Below the pieces are notes generated by a model that searched no databases, was not told where the DNA came from, and worked only from the letters and a program-made list of their open reading frames with translations. Shown here piece by piece: positions 52,721 through 63,667 of a DNA stretch of 64,000 nt (positions are counted from its first letter, which is position 1; each line of letters opens with the position of its first letter). The stretch covers positions 4,711,157 through 4,775,156 of the forward strand of contig NC_048561.1 in assembly GCF_902806685.2 (NCBI RefSeq), given 5' to 3'. This stretch comes from Maniola hyperantus (taxonomy: Eukaryota; Arthropoda; Insecta; Lepidoptera; Nymphalidae). The translations under genes and the position numbers were made by a program.

Positions 52721-52902
52721 TGCAACCAAAAAGAAATGTCAAAACAAAAAATTTTTTTAGACCTACCCACAAGAAAATGATTAAATAAGAAAATCGCAAT
52801 AAATCATCAGTCACTCGCACCGTGTTCCGTGAATCATGGCACAAATCGTGAGCAACGAAGTAATAGTGGATACCTGGAAAGGGGAAAAAGTAGCATACAG
52901 TC

Positions 52903-54381
52903 TGTGACGTTGTAAATTTTGAACTACTAACTAGCGTTTCGCTTTTAATTAAAATCTATTTTGTTCAAAGTATGTTGGTGCCACCTAGCATCAAGGTGCA
53001 GAACTACGCGTGGGTCGATGTTCAGAGTTCATTCGAGCCACAATAGATGGCGTTTGCTTCGTTGTCAATTGTCGTAAAAATAAAACAAAATAATTAAATA
53101 AAACCATAATATCATTTGTTTATTGTTAAGTCATTAACAAAACGGTTCTTATAATATATCCTTAGGTTCCGCAAATATTCAAAAATGAATTGGCTTCATG
53201 AGCAAACTAACTGAGAGCGGCCACACTCGGGTTGCGTCTGGCAACACCGATTGGTGAGATTTAGAATTTTTCTGGAGTCAACATGTGAAGACGAATTTTT
53301 TTTCGTTCCAGGAAAATCTCATTCTTTTTCGCCCATGGCTTCGCCTGGGAAAATACAATAGTTATAAATTTAGTCATCCTAACGTATTTCAATGTTTCAT
53401 CAATTATGGTGAGTGAAAATCAAGTAATGTGGATTCGACAAAATGGCGGTTTGGTTAGAGAAAATCCTAATTTCATGATTTCCTTTCAGTTCCAGTTATT
53501 TTACCTTCCCAAATAAATGAGGATAATGGGTTGTGGGTGGACTCCTGAAAACCATTGGTGGCCAGGAGTTCAATAGGTGAGTTGTGTTTGATCGGGAAAA
53601 TTCCACGTGTCGAAATTTTCACACAGCACAAATTATAATCTTGTTTTTCTTTGTTGCAGGGTTTCCGTTTTAGTTTCCGTTTACGTTTCCGTTTGCGTTT
53701 CCGTTTTTCGCTTTCGTTTTCCGTATTTATTTCTTTTGCACATTCACGTTGGCAACTTAATTTCTATGGATAAGACTTGGTGAAAATCTTTGTAATGAAA
53801 CATTTCGGTTGTGAAGAATCAAATAAATTGAGTTTTGGATCTTGGCCGATGCCGTCCAGCTACATTGCAGTCTTCGCACCTACAAGTAAGCAAATGTTTG
53901 TATCCTGGAACAGTTTAGTGAACCTTCTTAGTGTATGTGTACAGTAAGAACCCTGTCTTTACTACTGAGCTTTTATTTTGAAACAATTTTATGAATTTTA
54001 CTGTGTCATTGTCTATTCCATGCCAATGGCATCTTAAATTTAAAACATAGATTTTATGTACTATCTACCTAAGGCATTCTAATGTATCTAAATTAAGTCT
54101 TGGCATTAAGCTAGAATAACTAAGCATTATTAGCCATCATTATGTATTAAGCGACCCCGGTAAAAGTTACATTAAAAACAATTTTGCCTAACATCTAGCA
54201 AATTTCATTTATAACACCTCATATACATTACAAGGGAGTCGACGGCTAGCTTCTATTCTTTACTAGGTAGATAGATCAAGTAAGTAAAATTATTTTTTTT
54301 TTTTTCCTCTAATCTTTGTAAGGTGGTAGATTATTCCGTATCCGGGTATATTTCCATTCCGCCCAATTTACCACCCTTACA
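52903..54381 (+). repeat. 5' LTR of Gypsy element
   Basis: 1479 bp, TG...CA ends. Contains two possible introns with good sites (donor 53409, acceptor ending 53489; donor 53577, acceptor ending 53659) and, right after the second, a run of GTTTCCGTTT-type repeats (53660-53723). Confidence 0.93.
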
Positions 54382-54383
54382 AA

Positions 54384-54396
54384 TGGCGCCCGAACG
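54384..54396 (+). other. Primer-binding site (tRNA-Lys type)
   Basis: TGGCGCCCGAACG, two bases after the 5' LTR, complementary to the 3' end of a lysine tRNA. Confidence 0.85.
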
Positions 54397-55555
54397 TTTT
54401 TTTTTATATAGTTATTTCTGTATATTTTGAGAAATTTTGTGAATTTTATGAAATGTACTCCGCTGATTGTACAATTTTCTAAGTAGTGACACATTGCAAT
54501 GAGCACTAAGCTGTTTTTATGGTTAACTAACTAAATAATAACTAATAGTTAGAAATTTTGTTTGATAGTTTAAGTAATTTTCTGAGTATAGTCCAACATT
54601 GGTTTTTTTTTTTCTTATTTAATTAACACATTATAAATGGTGCTTATGCCGTTCAATTATGTTATTTGACTTACCTTGGAGGTGTATAAGTGAATGTTTG
54701 CCTTCAGTTTAGTAATAAACATTGCTTAACTGAGTTGTTGTTGGGTATTGCTTTCAATAGTAAGTACATCTTATGTTTGAAAATTCCGGTAACTTAGTAT
54801 AATTAAAGTTTTGAAACGCTATGTGCCGTTAACTAGTTACACACATACATTTATAAATACTAAGAGTTACAACTTGTGAAACTAAATATATAAACTATAT
54901 TCAGAGATTACATTAAGTTCAAGTATGAAGTTATGAACAATTTTTTTTTCAGTGACTTGATACTTCATTATTTTGTTGAAATTTTGTTTAGAGCTGTGTT
55001 AAGGTTATGATAAAAGCTACTTCACACACAAAACATGTTAAGTTTAATTGAATGCTGGTAGCTTAAAGTGACATTTAGAAACAGATTTTGTTGTATTTTA
55101 GGTTATGTGTTAAAAGTGTAAAGTAACAGTCATCAAACCATTGCACAATCTCTTTGCTTTTTTTTTAAAAAGATAACATGCTAGTCAGAGTTCATTGCAA
55201 CTTTGCTGCCTGTTTACTTTTGTAATTGTAAAGGTTGTAACACACTGTGTACTCATAAAGGTGATACTGCACCTTACAATCATTTATTCAATTTTGGGAA
55301 GTTTTATTTTGTTATATTTTGTTTACTATAGTAATAATATGTGCTTGTATTATTAACAATATTTTGGAATAGGAACATAATTGATAAATAGTTAGGATAG
55401 ACTTAAGAATATTGTTTTTGTTGTGTATTTTGCTTGTGTATATTTAATAGTTTAAATAACTTCTTTTGTGTTTGTGTTTAACCAATTTGTATAAGGCTAA
55501 ACATAGACAGTTACACAAGCTCGATATTTTGTTAAATGTGTTTTGACTTAACACA
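54397..55555 (+). other. Gypsy 5' leader
   Basis: AT-rich, with no substantial ORF before Gag. Long T runs at 54398, 54605 and 55160. Probably holds the packaging signal. Confidence 0.6.
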
Positions 55556-58500
55556 ATGGAACAGACTTTTGCCCAGTTTCATTCACTTTTGAAGGACGAA
55601 TTGTGTTATGAGGTATCCATTCGTTCCGAAACTCCAGCACCTACAGTGCTAGGTTTAAAGAAACAGTTAAAACAATTAATTCAGGAAATTCCTTCTGAAT
55701 CAATTTTAGAGACGGATTTCACTTCTGAAAGTGAGTTAGGGGTTATTACTAAAAAACTTCAAGACTTAGAAGATTTATTAAAAAAGTGTTCTGACACTAA
55801 AGATAGACATGCCCTCTGTAGGTCTAAAGCTTTAGCTTCACATTTGTACTTTAGAATTTTGAGAATACAGTGTTCCGAACTCAGCTTAATAAGTAGGAAG
55901 AGTGAATTACATACAAAGTTGCAGAGTTTGATTTCCAGATTAGATGCTGACAATGAGTCGTCTCACGACGAATCACTGGATTCCGAGAGTACCGCCGTTG
56001 ACTGCACTGGTGATAAAAATGTTGCCAAGTGGAAGTTACATTTCAACGGACAGGGTGATCCGCGCAGTTTCATCGAACGCGTTGAGGAATATAAAAGATC
56101 TTATGGCGTTTCAGATGGAAAATTATTTGTTTCTGCATTTCATCTTTTTACAGGCCGAGCATTGTTATGGTACAGAGGCAACAAATGTCAAGTTTCGTCT
56201 TGGTCAGAATTGAAAACTTTATTTTTAGAGGAATTTGATGCAGTAGATTATGACTACAGGTTGCTAGGTGAAATTCGAGCAAGAACACAAGGCTCTGAAG
56301 AACCTGTGTCTATCTATTTCGCTGTAATGTTTGGCATGTTTTCAAGGTTGTCAACACCACTTTCCGAAGAACAAAAGTTACAAATTTTATTACATAATAT
56401 TCGCCCTTTTTACTCAGAACAATTAGCTCTTGTTGACATTAAGTCTGTCGCAATGTTGAAGGAAAAGTGTCGCAAACTAGAGGCTGCGAGGCAGCGTTCC
56501 GCCTTATTTTCTGAGCCTACTAACAGTAAGGCAACTTTAAGTTCAGAGTTTGCTTACAAACAAGTGACAAAACAGATAAACACACTTTCAGTCACACCTG
56601 CACCTAAGGTTGATACAAGTAAAGGCACTGATTTTTCGAAAACAAATAAACAACTATGTTACAAGTGCGGCAAGGGTAACCATTCCTTTAAATTTTGCAG
56701 GACAGTTCCGAAATTTATTAGATGTTTTTCGTGTGGACGTCAGAACTTTACAGTAAAGACATGTCCAAGTTGTAGTAAAAAGGCGATTAGTAAACCCGCT
56801 CCGGACAAAAATTCAAAAAAACTAATTAGTAAGAACTGTGCAGAGACACAAGTAAAGAACTTGGTCATTAACAACAAAACATCCCTTTTACCTGACACAG
56901 TTCTGTATTCAGTGGATAAACGAGACTTTAGGCCACATTTAAAGGTTTTTGTTGACGGTTTTGAGATTACAGGTTTACTAGATTCCGGTGCTTGCGCGTC
57001 AATTTTGGGTAACCAGGCGCACAAGGTTTTTTTGAGATTCGGTTATAAATTGCATAGCAGTATTGATACCACATTTTCAGTGGCAAATGGAGACAAACTT
57101 GATTGCATGGGTTATATGTTTATTCCGATTACTTATAATTCCGTAACTCACATAATAAAATTTTTTGTAGTACCCTCTATAATAGCGGATGTTATTTTTG
57201 GTTGTGACTTTTGGAAAACATTTCAGTTAGCCCCTGGAATTTTTGATAATTTAGAATTAATTAAGGCACCTTCTCAATTTTACAATATTTGTGCGATTGA
57301 TAATGAACAAATTCATACCATCACTTCTTTTGAAAACTTATCATCTCAACAGAAAGAATTAGCCCAATCTGTAGTAAATAAATTTTTAGATATTTCTTCA
57401 GAGAAAATTGGATTGGGTAGAACAAAATTAATTGAACATGTTATTGACACCGGTGATGCCTTGCCAATAAAAATAAAACAATATCCACTTTCTCCCGAAA
57501 AGAAGGAAGCTTTAAGTAAAGAGTTAGATAGGATGCTGGAAATGGACGTAGTTACTCCGAGTGAAAGCCCTTGGAATAACCCAGCAATTTTAGTGAAAAA
57601 GGCAAATGGAGACTGGAGATTTTGCCTAGATTGCAGGAAATTAAATTCAGTGACAAAGGGGGATTCATACTCAATACCGTACATTCCACAAATTCTAGAT
57701 AGCTTGAAAGAGGCAAGGTTTTTATCATCGATTGATTTAAGTTCAAGTTTCTGGCAAATTCCGTTAGCTGACGACTCTCAGGAAAAAACCAGTTTTACAG
57801 TTCCTGGTAGAGGGTTATTCAAATTTAAAGTCATGCCGTTTGGCCTATGCGGTGCACCAGCACGACAGCAGAGGTTAATGGACCAGTTATTTAATCAAAA
57901 TTTTTGTAGTGATATTGAAAATGGAATAGTATTTTGTTATATAGATGATATTGTTATTTGTTCTGCTGATTTTGAAACCCATTTAATTTTATTAAACAGA
58001 GTTCTGGATAAACTAAAAATGGCTCAACTATCCATAAATTTTGATAAATGTAATTTTTTTAGAAACTCTTTGAAATATTTAGGGTATATAGTGGATGAAT
58101 TTGGTTTACGCACAGATCCTGGAAAAGTTGCCGCAGTTTTGAACTTTCCGACCCCAAAAACTGCACAGGAGGTAAAGATTTTCCTAGGCACTTGTTCTTG
58201 GTACAGGCGCTTTATTAGGAATTTTTCAACCATCGCTGCACCACTCAATAGACTAACGAGTAAAGGAAAGAACGCACCTAAATTTGAGTGGAGCGAACAG
58301 GCAGAGGTAGCATTTAATACATTGAAGAATGCGTTGGTAACCGCACCTGTTCTTGCGGTACCGAATTTTGAAAAACCATTCAAAATACATTGTGATGCTT
58401 CTGCATATGGTGTTGGCGGTATGCTAACGCAAGAAACCGATGGTTGCGATCATCCCATTGCGTATGTCAGTAGGAGCCTAAATAAAAACGAAAGGAATTA

Positions 58501-60010
58501 CAGCGCGACGGAACGCGAGGCTCTAGCTGTGATTTTTGCAGTGGAGAAATTTCAGGCTTATTTTGGTTCCAAGCCAGTCACAATTATCACAGACCATGCA
58601 TCCCTAAAGTGGTTCTTAAATTTAGAAAATCCCTCAGGACGACTCGCCAGATGGGGTTGTAGATTATCACAGTATAATTTTGTTATCGAACATAGGAAGG
58701 GTTGTGATAATGTAGTTCCGGATACCTTGTCGAGACTCATACACGTAGATGTAGTTGGTGATCGTAATGATAACTCTAGTCAACAAGTTTTGGTAGATGA
58801 CTGGTATGACAAAACATTTAATGGCTGTAAAATCAATCCAGCAAATTTTCCGAATTTTTGTATTTTGAACGATAAACTATATCGTTACAGTAAATGTAAA
58901 TACCAGCTTCTCAGTGAGTTCGACTGGAAAGAGGTAGTCCACAAGAACGACATCCTTAGAATTATGCAACAAAACCATGCAGATGCAACTGCAGGTCATT
59001 TAGGTGTGTTCAAAACTCATCGCAGATTATCCCTCAGATATTTTTGGCGTGGTATGTATAAGGACGTGGTTGAGTACGTTAAGAATTGTGATACTTGCTC
59101 TGCGTATAAACACACGACATCAGCCACTCCAGGTCTGCTAGGGAAGCCTAAAGTCTGCGAGAGACCTTTTCAGGTCATTTCGGCTGATTTAGTCGGACCT
59201 TTGCCTAGGTCTAAATCAGGATTTACATTTCTTTTTGTGGTGACGTGTTGTTTTTCGAAATATACAATGTTGTTTCCGTTACGGCGTGCCACAGGTGCCG
59301 CTGTTGTTAAAGCGATAGAGAATTTTGTATTTTTGAACCATAGTGTTCCAGAGACTGTGATTGTGGACAATGGGTCCCAATTTACAGGATCTGAATTCCG
59401 TAATCTCATTAAGCGTTATAATATTCCGAAATTACACTACACACCACTGTACACTCCGCAAGTTAACCTTGTTGAGAGGTACAATAAGGTTGTTATGACT
59501 GCTGTAGCCGCTTTTGTGAAAGATAACCACAGGTCCTGGGACGAAAACCTGTACAAGGTCCAGTTCGCCATAAACAGTGCGGTTAATGAATCCACTGGAT
59601 TCTCCCCGTTCTTCCTTGTCCACGCTAGAGAACCGGTTTTAAATGGTTCCTTCTATAAGGACACGGATAAGGAGTACGAGGCCGGAATTCCAAGGGAGGA
59701 ATACGCAGGAAAGTTTGGAACTTTGGAGGACATATTTGGTCAGGTTAGGAGAAATTTGTTTCAGGCTCATGCAGAGTATGCAACGCATTACAACTTAAGG
59801 CGTAGGTCTGCAAGCTATTCTGTTGGGGATATAGTGTGGAAAAAGACCTATCCACAAAGCGACGCTACAAATTTTTTCACAGCTAAGCTGGCACCTAAGT
59901 ATGAAAAGTGCAGGGTTGTCAAGGTTTTGTCACCTTTGGTTTACGAACTAGTTAGAGTAGCTGACAACCACCCAATAGGCACTTGGCATATTAAGGATAT
60001 TAAGAAGTAG
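55556..60010 (+). CDS. Gag-Pol polyprotein of Gypsy element, 1484 residues
   Basis: One uninterrupted frame. Gag (~1-420): capsid-like helices (F-I-E-R-V-E-E-Y-K-R, W-S-E-L-K-T-L-F-L-E-E-F), then a CCHC knuckle (C-Y-K-C-G-K-G-N-H-S-F-K-F-C) and a second lacking its His. Protease: L-L-D-S-G-A (D ~476). RT: Y-I-D-D (795-798). RNase H: H-C-D-A-S-A (~943) and T-D-H-A-S. Integrase: zinc-binding H-x-G-H-L-G ... C-D-T-C (~1140-1185), D in D-N-G-S-Q-F-T (~1272) and E in N-L-V-E-R-Y-N (~1302). Gag and Pol are fused without a frameshift. All catalytic residues that I looked for are present, so the element appears autonomous. Clade within Ty3/Gypsy is not assigned. Confidence 0.93.
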   Translation: MEQTFAQFHSLLKDELCYEVSIRSETPAPTVLGLKKQLKQLIQEIPSESILETDFTSESELGVITKKLQDLEDLLKKCSDTKDRHALCRSKALASHLYFRILRIQCSELSLISRKSELHTKLQSLISRLDADNESSHDESLDSESTAVDCTGDKNVAKWKLHFNGQGDPRSFIERVEEYKRSYGVSDGKLFVSAFHLFTGRALLWYRGNKCQVSSWSELKTLFLEEFDAVDYDYRLLGEIRARTQGSEEPVSIYFAVMFGMFSRLSTPLSEEQKLQILLHNIRPFYSEQLALVDIKSVAMLKEKCRKLEAARQRSALFSEPTNSKATLSSEFAYKQVTKQINTLSVTPAPKVDTSKGTDFSKTNKQLCYKCGKGNHSFKFCRTVPKFIRCFSCGRQNFTVKTCPSCSKKAISKPAPDKNSKKLISKNCAETQVKNLVINNKTSLLPDTVLYSVDKRDFRPHLKVFVDGFEITGLLDSGACASILGNQAHKVFLRFGYKLHSSIDTTFSVANGDKLDCMGYMFIPITYNSVTHIIKFFVVPSIIADVIFGCDFWKTFQLAPGIFDNLELIKAPSQFYNICAIDNEQIHTITSFENLSSQQKELAQSVVNKFLDISSEKIGLGRTKLIEHVIDTGDALPIKIKQYPLSPEKKEALSKELDRMLEMDVVTPSESPWNNPAILVKKANGDWRFCLDCRKLNSVTKGDSYSIPYIPQILDSLKEARFLSSIDLSSSFWQIPLADDSQEKTSFTVPGRGLFKFKVMPFGLCGAPARQQRLMDQLFNQNFCSDIENGIVFCYIDDIVICSADFETHLILLNRVLDKLKMAQLSINFDKCNFFRNSLKYLGYIVDEFGLRTDPGKVAAVLNFPTPKTAQEVKIFLGTCSWYRRFIRNFSTIAAPLNRLTSKGKNAPKFEWSEQAEVAFNTLKNALVTAPVLAVPNFEKPFKIHCDASAYGVGGMLTQETDGCDHPIAYVSRSLNKNERNYSATEREALAVIFAVEKFQAYFGSKPVTIITDHASLKWFLNLENPSGRLARWGCRLSQYNFVIEHRKGCDNVVPDTLSRLIHVDVVGDRNDNSSQQVLVDDWYDKTFNGCKINPANFPNFCILNDKLYRYSKCKYQLLSEFDWKEVVHKNDILRIMQQNHADATAGHLGVFKTHRRLSLRYFWRGMYKDVVEYVKNCDTCSAYKHTTSATPGLLGKPKVCERPFQVISADLVGPLPRSKSGFTFLFVVTCCFSKYTMLFPLRRATGAAVVKAIENFVFLNHSVPETVIVDNGSQFTGSEFRNLIKRYNIPKLHYTPLYTPQVNLVERYNKVVMTAVAAFVKDNHRSWDENLYKVQFAINSAVNESTGFSPFFLVHAREPVLNGSFYKDTDKEYEAGIPREEYAGKFGTLEDIFGQVRRNLFQAHAEYATHYNLRRRSASYSVGDIVWKKTYPQSDATNFFTAKLAPKYEKCRVVKVLSPLVYELVRVADNHPIGTWHIKDIKK

Positions 60011-60820
60011 ATATTTGCCATTACTTAGTTTGGTCTAAACTGTTTGAATATTTAAGTTATCAATATTCAATTAGGAATTTGTATGAGTGTAGTGATGTAC
60101 TGAGTTAACAGTTACATTACCATGGTTCAGTTGAGGATGAATGTAGTGGATGTATGTAGGGATGAATATGTGATGATTGGAATGCTTGTGGTAGACCAAC
60201 CGGTTGAGAAAGTAAAAATGCAAATATCGTACTTTGGGGATAACGAAAAGGGGGGGTTTTGTGTTTTGTTTTCGTTTTCCTTCTAGATAATGGATCATTT
60301 CTGTTATTTTTCCGATTCTGTTCCGAGATCTATTTTCTAGGAGAGTTATTTCGTTTTTTTTTTTCTCATATTCCGATTTTGATTCGGTTTTATTTTTCCG
60401 AATGGGATAGAGAACGGTTGCCATATCAGATGGACCCGTTCACAACCAGATTTTCCGTATTTGTTGAGTAACAAATATTACGATGGTAGTTTAAAAGAGT
60501 GAACCACCGTAGGCCTAGACGCATTCTATCAGTCAGCTGAAGAATGATGCCAAGATGTTTCCACTCAAGTGTCTTAGACACCATGAAGTTTTTTTGTATA
60601 TATTCTTTTTAGAAGTTAGGGTTGTGTAGTTAAGTATAATGTATAAAACCTTACACTGTTTTCAGTATATTTATTTTGTTAGACAATTTTCCTTGTTAGT
60701 AGTAGATGTGCGTTCACGCGTAACTTCTGTGTTTTTTTTGTTTGTTTGTTTCAGGCAAATTGTTAGTAGTTGTTGGATGACGCTGAGGGCAGCGTGGTTC
60801 AACCTGTTGAACCTTTTCGT
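60011..60820 (+). other. Gypsy 3' untranslated region, no env
   Basis: About 0.8 kb after the Gag-Pol stop with T-rich runs (60280-60400). The frames here are short and show no signal peptide or membrane protein features, so no envelope gene. Confidence 0.65.
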
Positions 60821-60831
60821 AGGAGGGGAAG
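60821..60831 (+). other. Polypurine tract
   Basis: AGGAGGGGAAG, three bases before the 3' LTR; primes plus-strand DNA synthesis. Confidence 0.75.
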
Positions 60832-60834
60832 TAT

Positions 60835-62313
60835 TGTGACGTTGTAAATTTTGAACTACTAACTAGCGTTTCGCTTTTAATTAAAATCTATTTTGTTCAA
60901 AGTATGTTGGTGCCACCTAGCATCAAGGTGCAGAACTACGCGTGGGTCGATGTTCAGAGTTCATTCGAGCCACAATAGATGGCGTTTGCTTCGTTGTCAA
61001 TTGTCGTAAAAATAAAACAAAATAATTAAATAAAACCATAATATCATTTGTTTATTGTTAAGTCATTAACAAAACGGTTCTTATAATATATCCTTAGGTT
61101 CCGCAAATATTCAAAAATGAATTGGCTTCATGAGCAAACTAACTGAGAGCGGCCACACTCGGGTTGCGTCTGGCAACACCGATTGGTGAGATTTAGAATT
61201 TTTCTGGAGTCAACATGTGAAGACGAATTTTTTTTCGTTCCAGGAAAATCTCATTCTTTTTCGCCCATGGCTTCGCCTGGGAAATACAATAGTTATAAAT
61301 TTAGTCATCCTAACGTATTTCAATGTTTCATCAATTATGGTGAGTGAAAAATCAAGTAATGTGGATTCGACAAAATGGCGGTTTGGTTAGAGAAAATCCT
61401 AATTTCATGATTTCCTTTCAGTTCCAGTTATTTTACCTTCCCAAATAAATGAGGATAATGGGTTGTGGGTGGACTCCTGAAAACCATTGGTGGCCAGGAG
61501 TTCAATAGGTGAGTTGTGTTTGATCGGGAAAATTCCACGTGTCGAAATTTTCACACAGCACAAATTATAATCTTGTTTTTCTTTGTTGCAGGGTTTCCGT
61601 TTTAGTTTCCGTTTACGTTTCCGTTTGCGTTTCCGTTTTTCGCTTTCGTTTTCCGTATTTATTTCTTTTGCACATTCACGTTGGCAACTTAATTTCTATG
61701 GATAAGACTTGGTGAAAATCTTTGTAATGAAACATTTCGGTTGTGAAGAATCAAATAAATTGAGTTTTGGATCTTGGCCGATGCCGTCCAGCTACATTGC
61801 AGTCTTCGCACCTACAAGTAAGCAAATGTTTGTATCCTGGAACAGTTTAGTGAACCTTCTTAGTGTATGTGTACAGTAAGAACCCTGTCTTTACTACTGA
61901 GCTTTTATTTTGAAACAATTTTATGAATTTTACTGTGTCATTGTCTATTCCATGCCAATGGCATCTTAAATTTAAAACATAGATTTTATGTACTATCTAC
62001 CTAAGGCATTCTAATGTATCTAAATTAAGTCTTGGCATTAAGCTAGAATAACTAAGCATTATTAGCCATCATTATGTATTAAGCGACCCCGGTAAAAGTT
62101 ACATTAAAAACAATTTTGCCTAACATCTAGCAAATTTCATTTATAACACCTCATATACATTACAAGGGAGTCGACGGCTAGCTTCTATTCTTTACTAGGT
62201 AGATAGATCAAGTAAGTAAAATTATTTTTTTTTTTTTCCTCTAATCTTTGTAAGGTGGTAGATTATTCCGTATCCGGGTATATTTCCATTCCGCCCAATT
62301 TACCACCCTTACA
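60835..62313 (+). repeat. 3' LTR of Gypsy element
   Basis: 1479 bp, matching 52903-54381 with a one-A loss near 61282 and a one-A gain near 61349 as the visible differences. Confidence 0.93.
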
Positions 62314-62599
62314 AGTCCAGGTGCAAAGGTGGAGGGACCTGCCTCCCAAGCCATACGACTACACCCGCGGGGTACGGAGAGGCGAGGCGAGGCCAGCCCC
62401 ACGCCTGGGCCTGCCAACCGCGAAGACTGCCTGGAAATAGACCCCCACACAGCGAACGGAGAATACCAGGCGTTCGTCGCGGAGGTAGAGCACGTTACGA
62501 AAGGCACTCCGAACCAGTGGTAGATGCATCCGACTATTCAAAAGTACTTGTAAAAGTTTATTTGAATAAAAAAGATTTTTATTCTTATTTTTATTTTAC

Positions 62600-62830
62600 C
62601 TCTGTGCCAAAGTAGATGCTGCCTGCAATTTTATCCATGTGGATTTAAGCTTTTAAAAATTCCCTGGGAACATATTGATTATAATTTGAAAATTCCGTCC
62701 CCAGGAGGCACGCATGGCCGTATCGAACCCCTAAACCAAGTCATAATTGGATAAACGGATGGGTTATGAAAATATAGCAGACCGATAGACCAACAAACAC
62801 TCTTTCTTTATAATATTATAAATATGGTCG
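62600..62830 (-). repeat. Diverged Helitron-like repeat remnant
   Basis: Keeps the order of Lep1-like blocks (tgcctgcaattttatccatgtgg ... tttataatattataaatatgg) but is much diverged. Confidence 0.45.
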
Positions 62831-62869
62831 CTTAAAATCAGTCAATATATATTAAAGGCAAAAGGCATA

Positions 62870-63415
62870 AATATGGAGTCAACTTACGGATACAACTGGC
62901 ATAACACAGAAAATGCATATGTATTGTGGTTCACTTGACACTGAGCTTCAGGGGAAAGGTCACGCTGAAGTGGTGATGATGCTTATGGAAGATTACCTAA
63001 ACGCAGGGCATTCTCTATACATGGAAGATTTTTATAATAGTGTCACATTAGCAGAAAAGTTATTCGCTAAAAGCTCATATCTTACAGGTACACTTAAGAG
63101 CCAATAGATCTAGGAATCCGATGATTACTAGGGCTAAGACCGCTAAAGGTACATTGCTTACGAGGTACAATAGACGTGACACCAGCACCAATTTTCCAGC
63201 ATCACTCATTTTATTCATTCTAGAGATAGACACGGTTAAGTGTCACAGAAACCAAAAGTTATTGTAGAATATGATAAATTTATGAAAGGCGTTGATAGAA
63301 AATATCAAATGCTATCATATTATCCGTCTTATACTAAGTCAATCAGGCGGTATAGAAACATTTTATAACTTTGGAATAGTGCCGAAAGAATTCCGAAGTT
63401 TAGTTAAAGGTGTTA
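62870..63415 (+). pseudogene. piggyBac transposase, C-terminal core fragment
   Basis: 62913-63107 encodes A-G-H-S-L-Y-M-E-D-F-Y-N-S-V-T-L-A-E, the conserved third-aspartate region of piggyBac transposases (E-D/D-N at the acid position). Further pieces in other frames read K-P-K-V-I-V-E-Y and F-M-K-G-V-D-R, also family motifs. Stops and shifts every ~50 codons show decay. No TTAA-flanked ends were found. Confidence 0.7.
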
Positions 63416-63423
63416 TATCAAAC

Positions 63424-63667
63424 TCAGGCGACCATCGCCTACTCACTAAGACTCTAGGCTAGACTAAGAGAATGTAGGGTTTCATCGGTACCCAGGTCCT
63501 TCCCGACGAACGCGTTCTACGCGTAGTCATCCGCGTCCTTCCGAAAGAGCTCAGTACTGAGCTCATTAAGACAGACCTTTCCTAGGAGCTGCCAGTCCTT
63601 GAGGTTCACAGGATGTACCATCCCAGAACCACCCACGAGATAGTGCTCGTACCCCCGCGGGTAAAAA
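63424..63667 (+). pseudogene. Fragment of Jockey family B ORF1
   Basis: Matches 44461-44715 (caggcgaccatcgcct ... cgacgaacgcgttctacgcgtagtcat ... cccccgcgggta) with several indels. No complete frame. Confidence 0.75.

Larger units (their letters stand above)
52903..62313 (+). mobile_element. Complete Ty3/Gypsy LTR retrotransposon, 9411 bp
   Basis: Two LTRs of 1479 bp (TGTGACG...CTTACA), target duplication AGTC (52899-52902 and 62314-62317), primer-binding site 54384-54396, a single Gag-Pol frame and a purine tract (60821-60831) before the 3' LTR. No envelope frame is present. The LTRs have equal length and differ visibly by only two 1-nt indels, pointing to recent insertion. Confidence 0.95.
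52836..62523 (+). pseudogene. Short ORF (90 codons) split by the Gypsy element
   Basis: ATG 52836 reads 22 codons to the insertion point (52902). After the element and one AGTC copy are removed the frame continues at 62318 without a stop to TAG 62521-62523. Splitting at exactly the target duplication with the frame kept suggests a real pre-insertion ORF, but 90 codons could be chance. The residues after the insertion are rich in Gly, Pro and Arg and end in G-T-P-N-Q-W. An AATAAA signal and T-rich tail follow (62565-62600), so it may be the end of a retroposed element. No family is recognised. Confidence 0.4.

Noticed and set aside
60011..60834. Envelope gene in the Gypsy element
   Set aside because: Only short frames are present, without signal peptide, fusion peptide or membrane anchor features.
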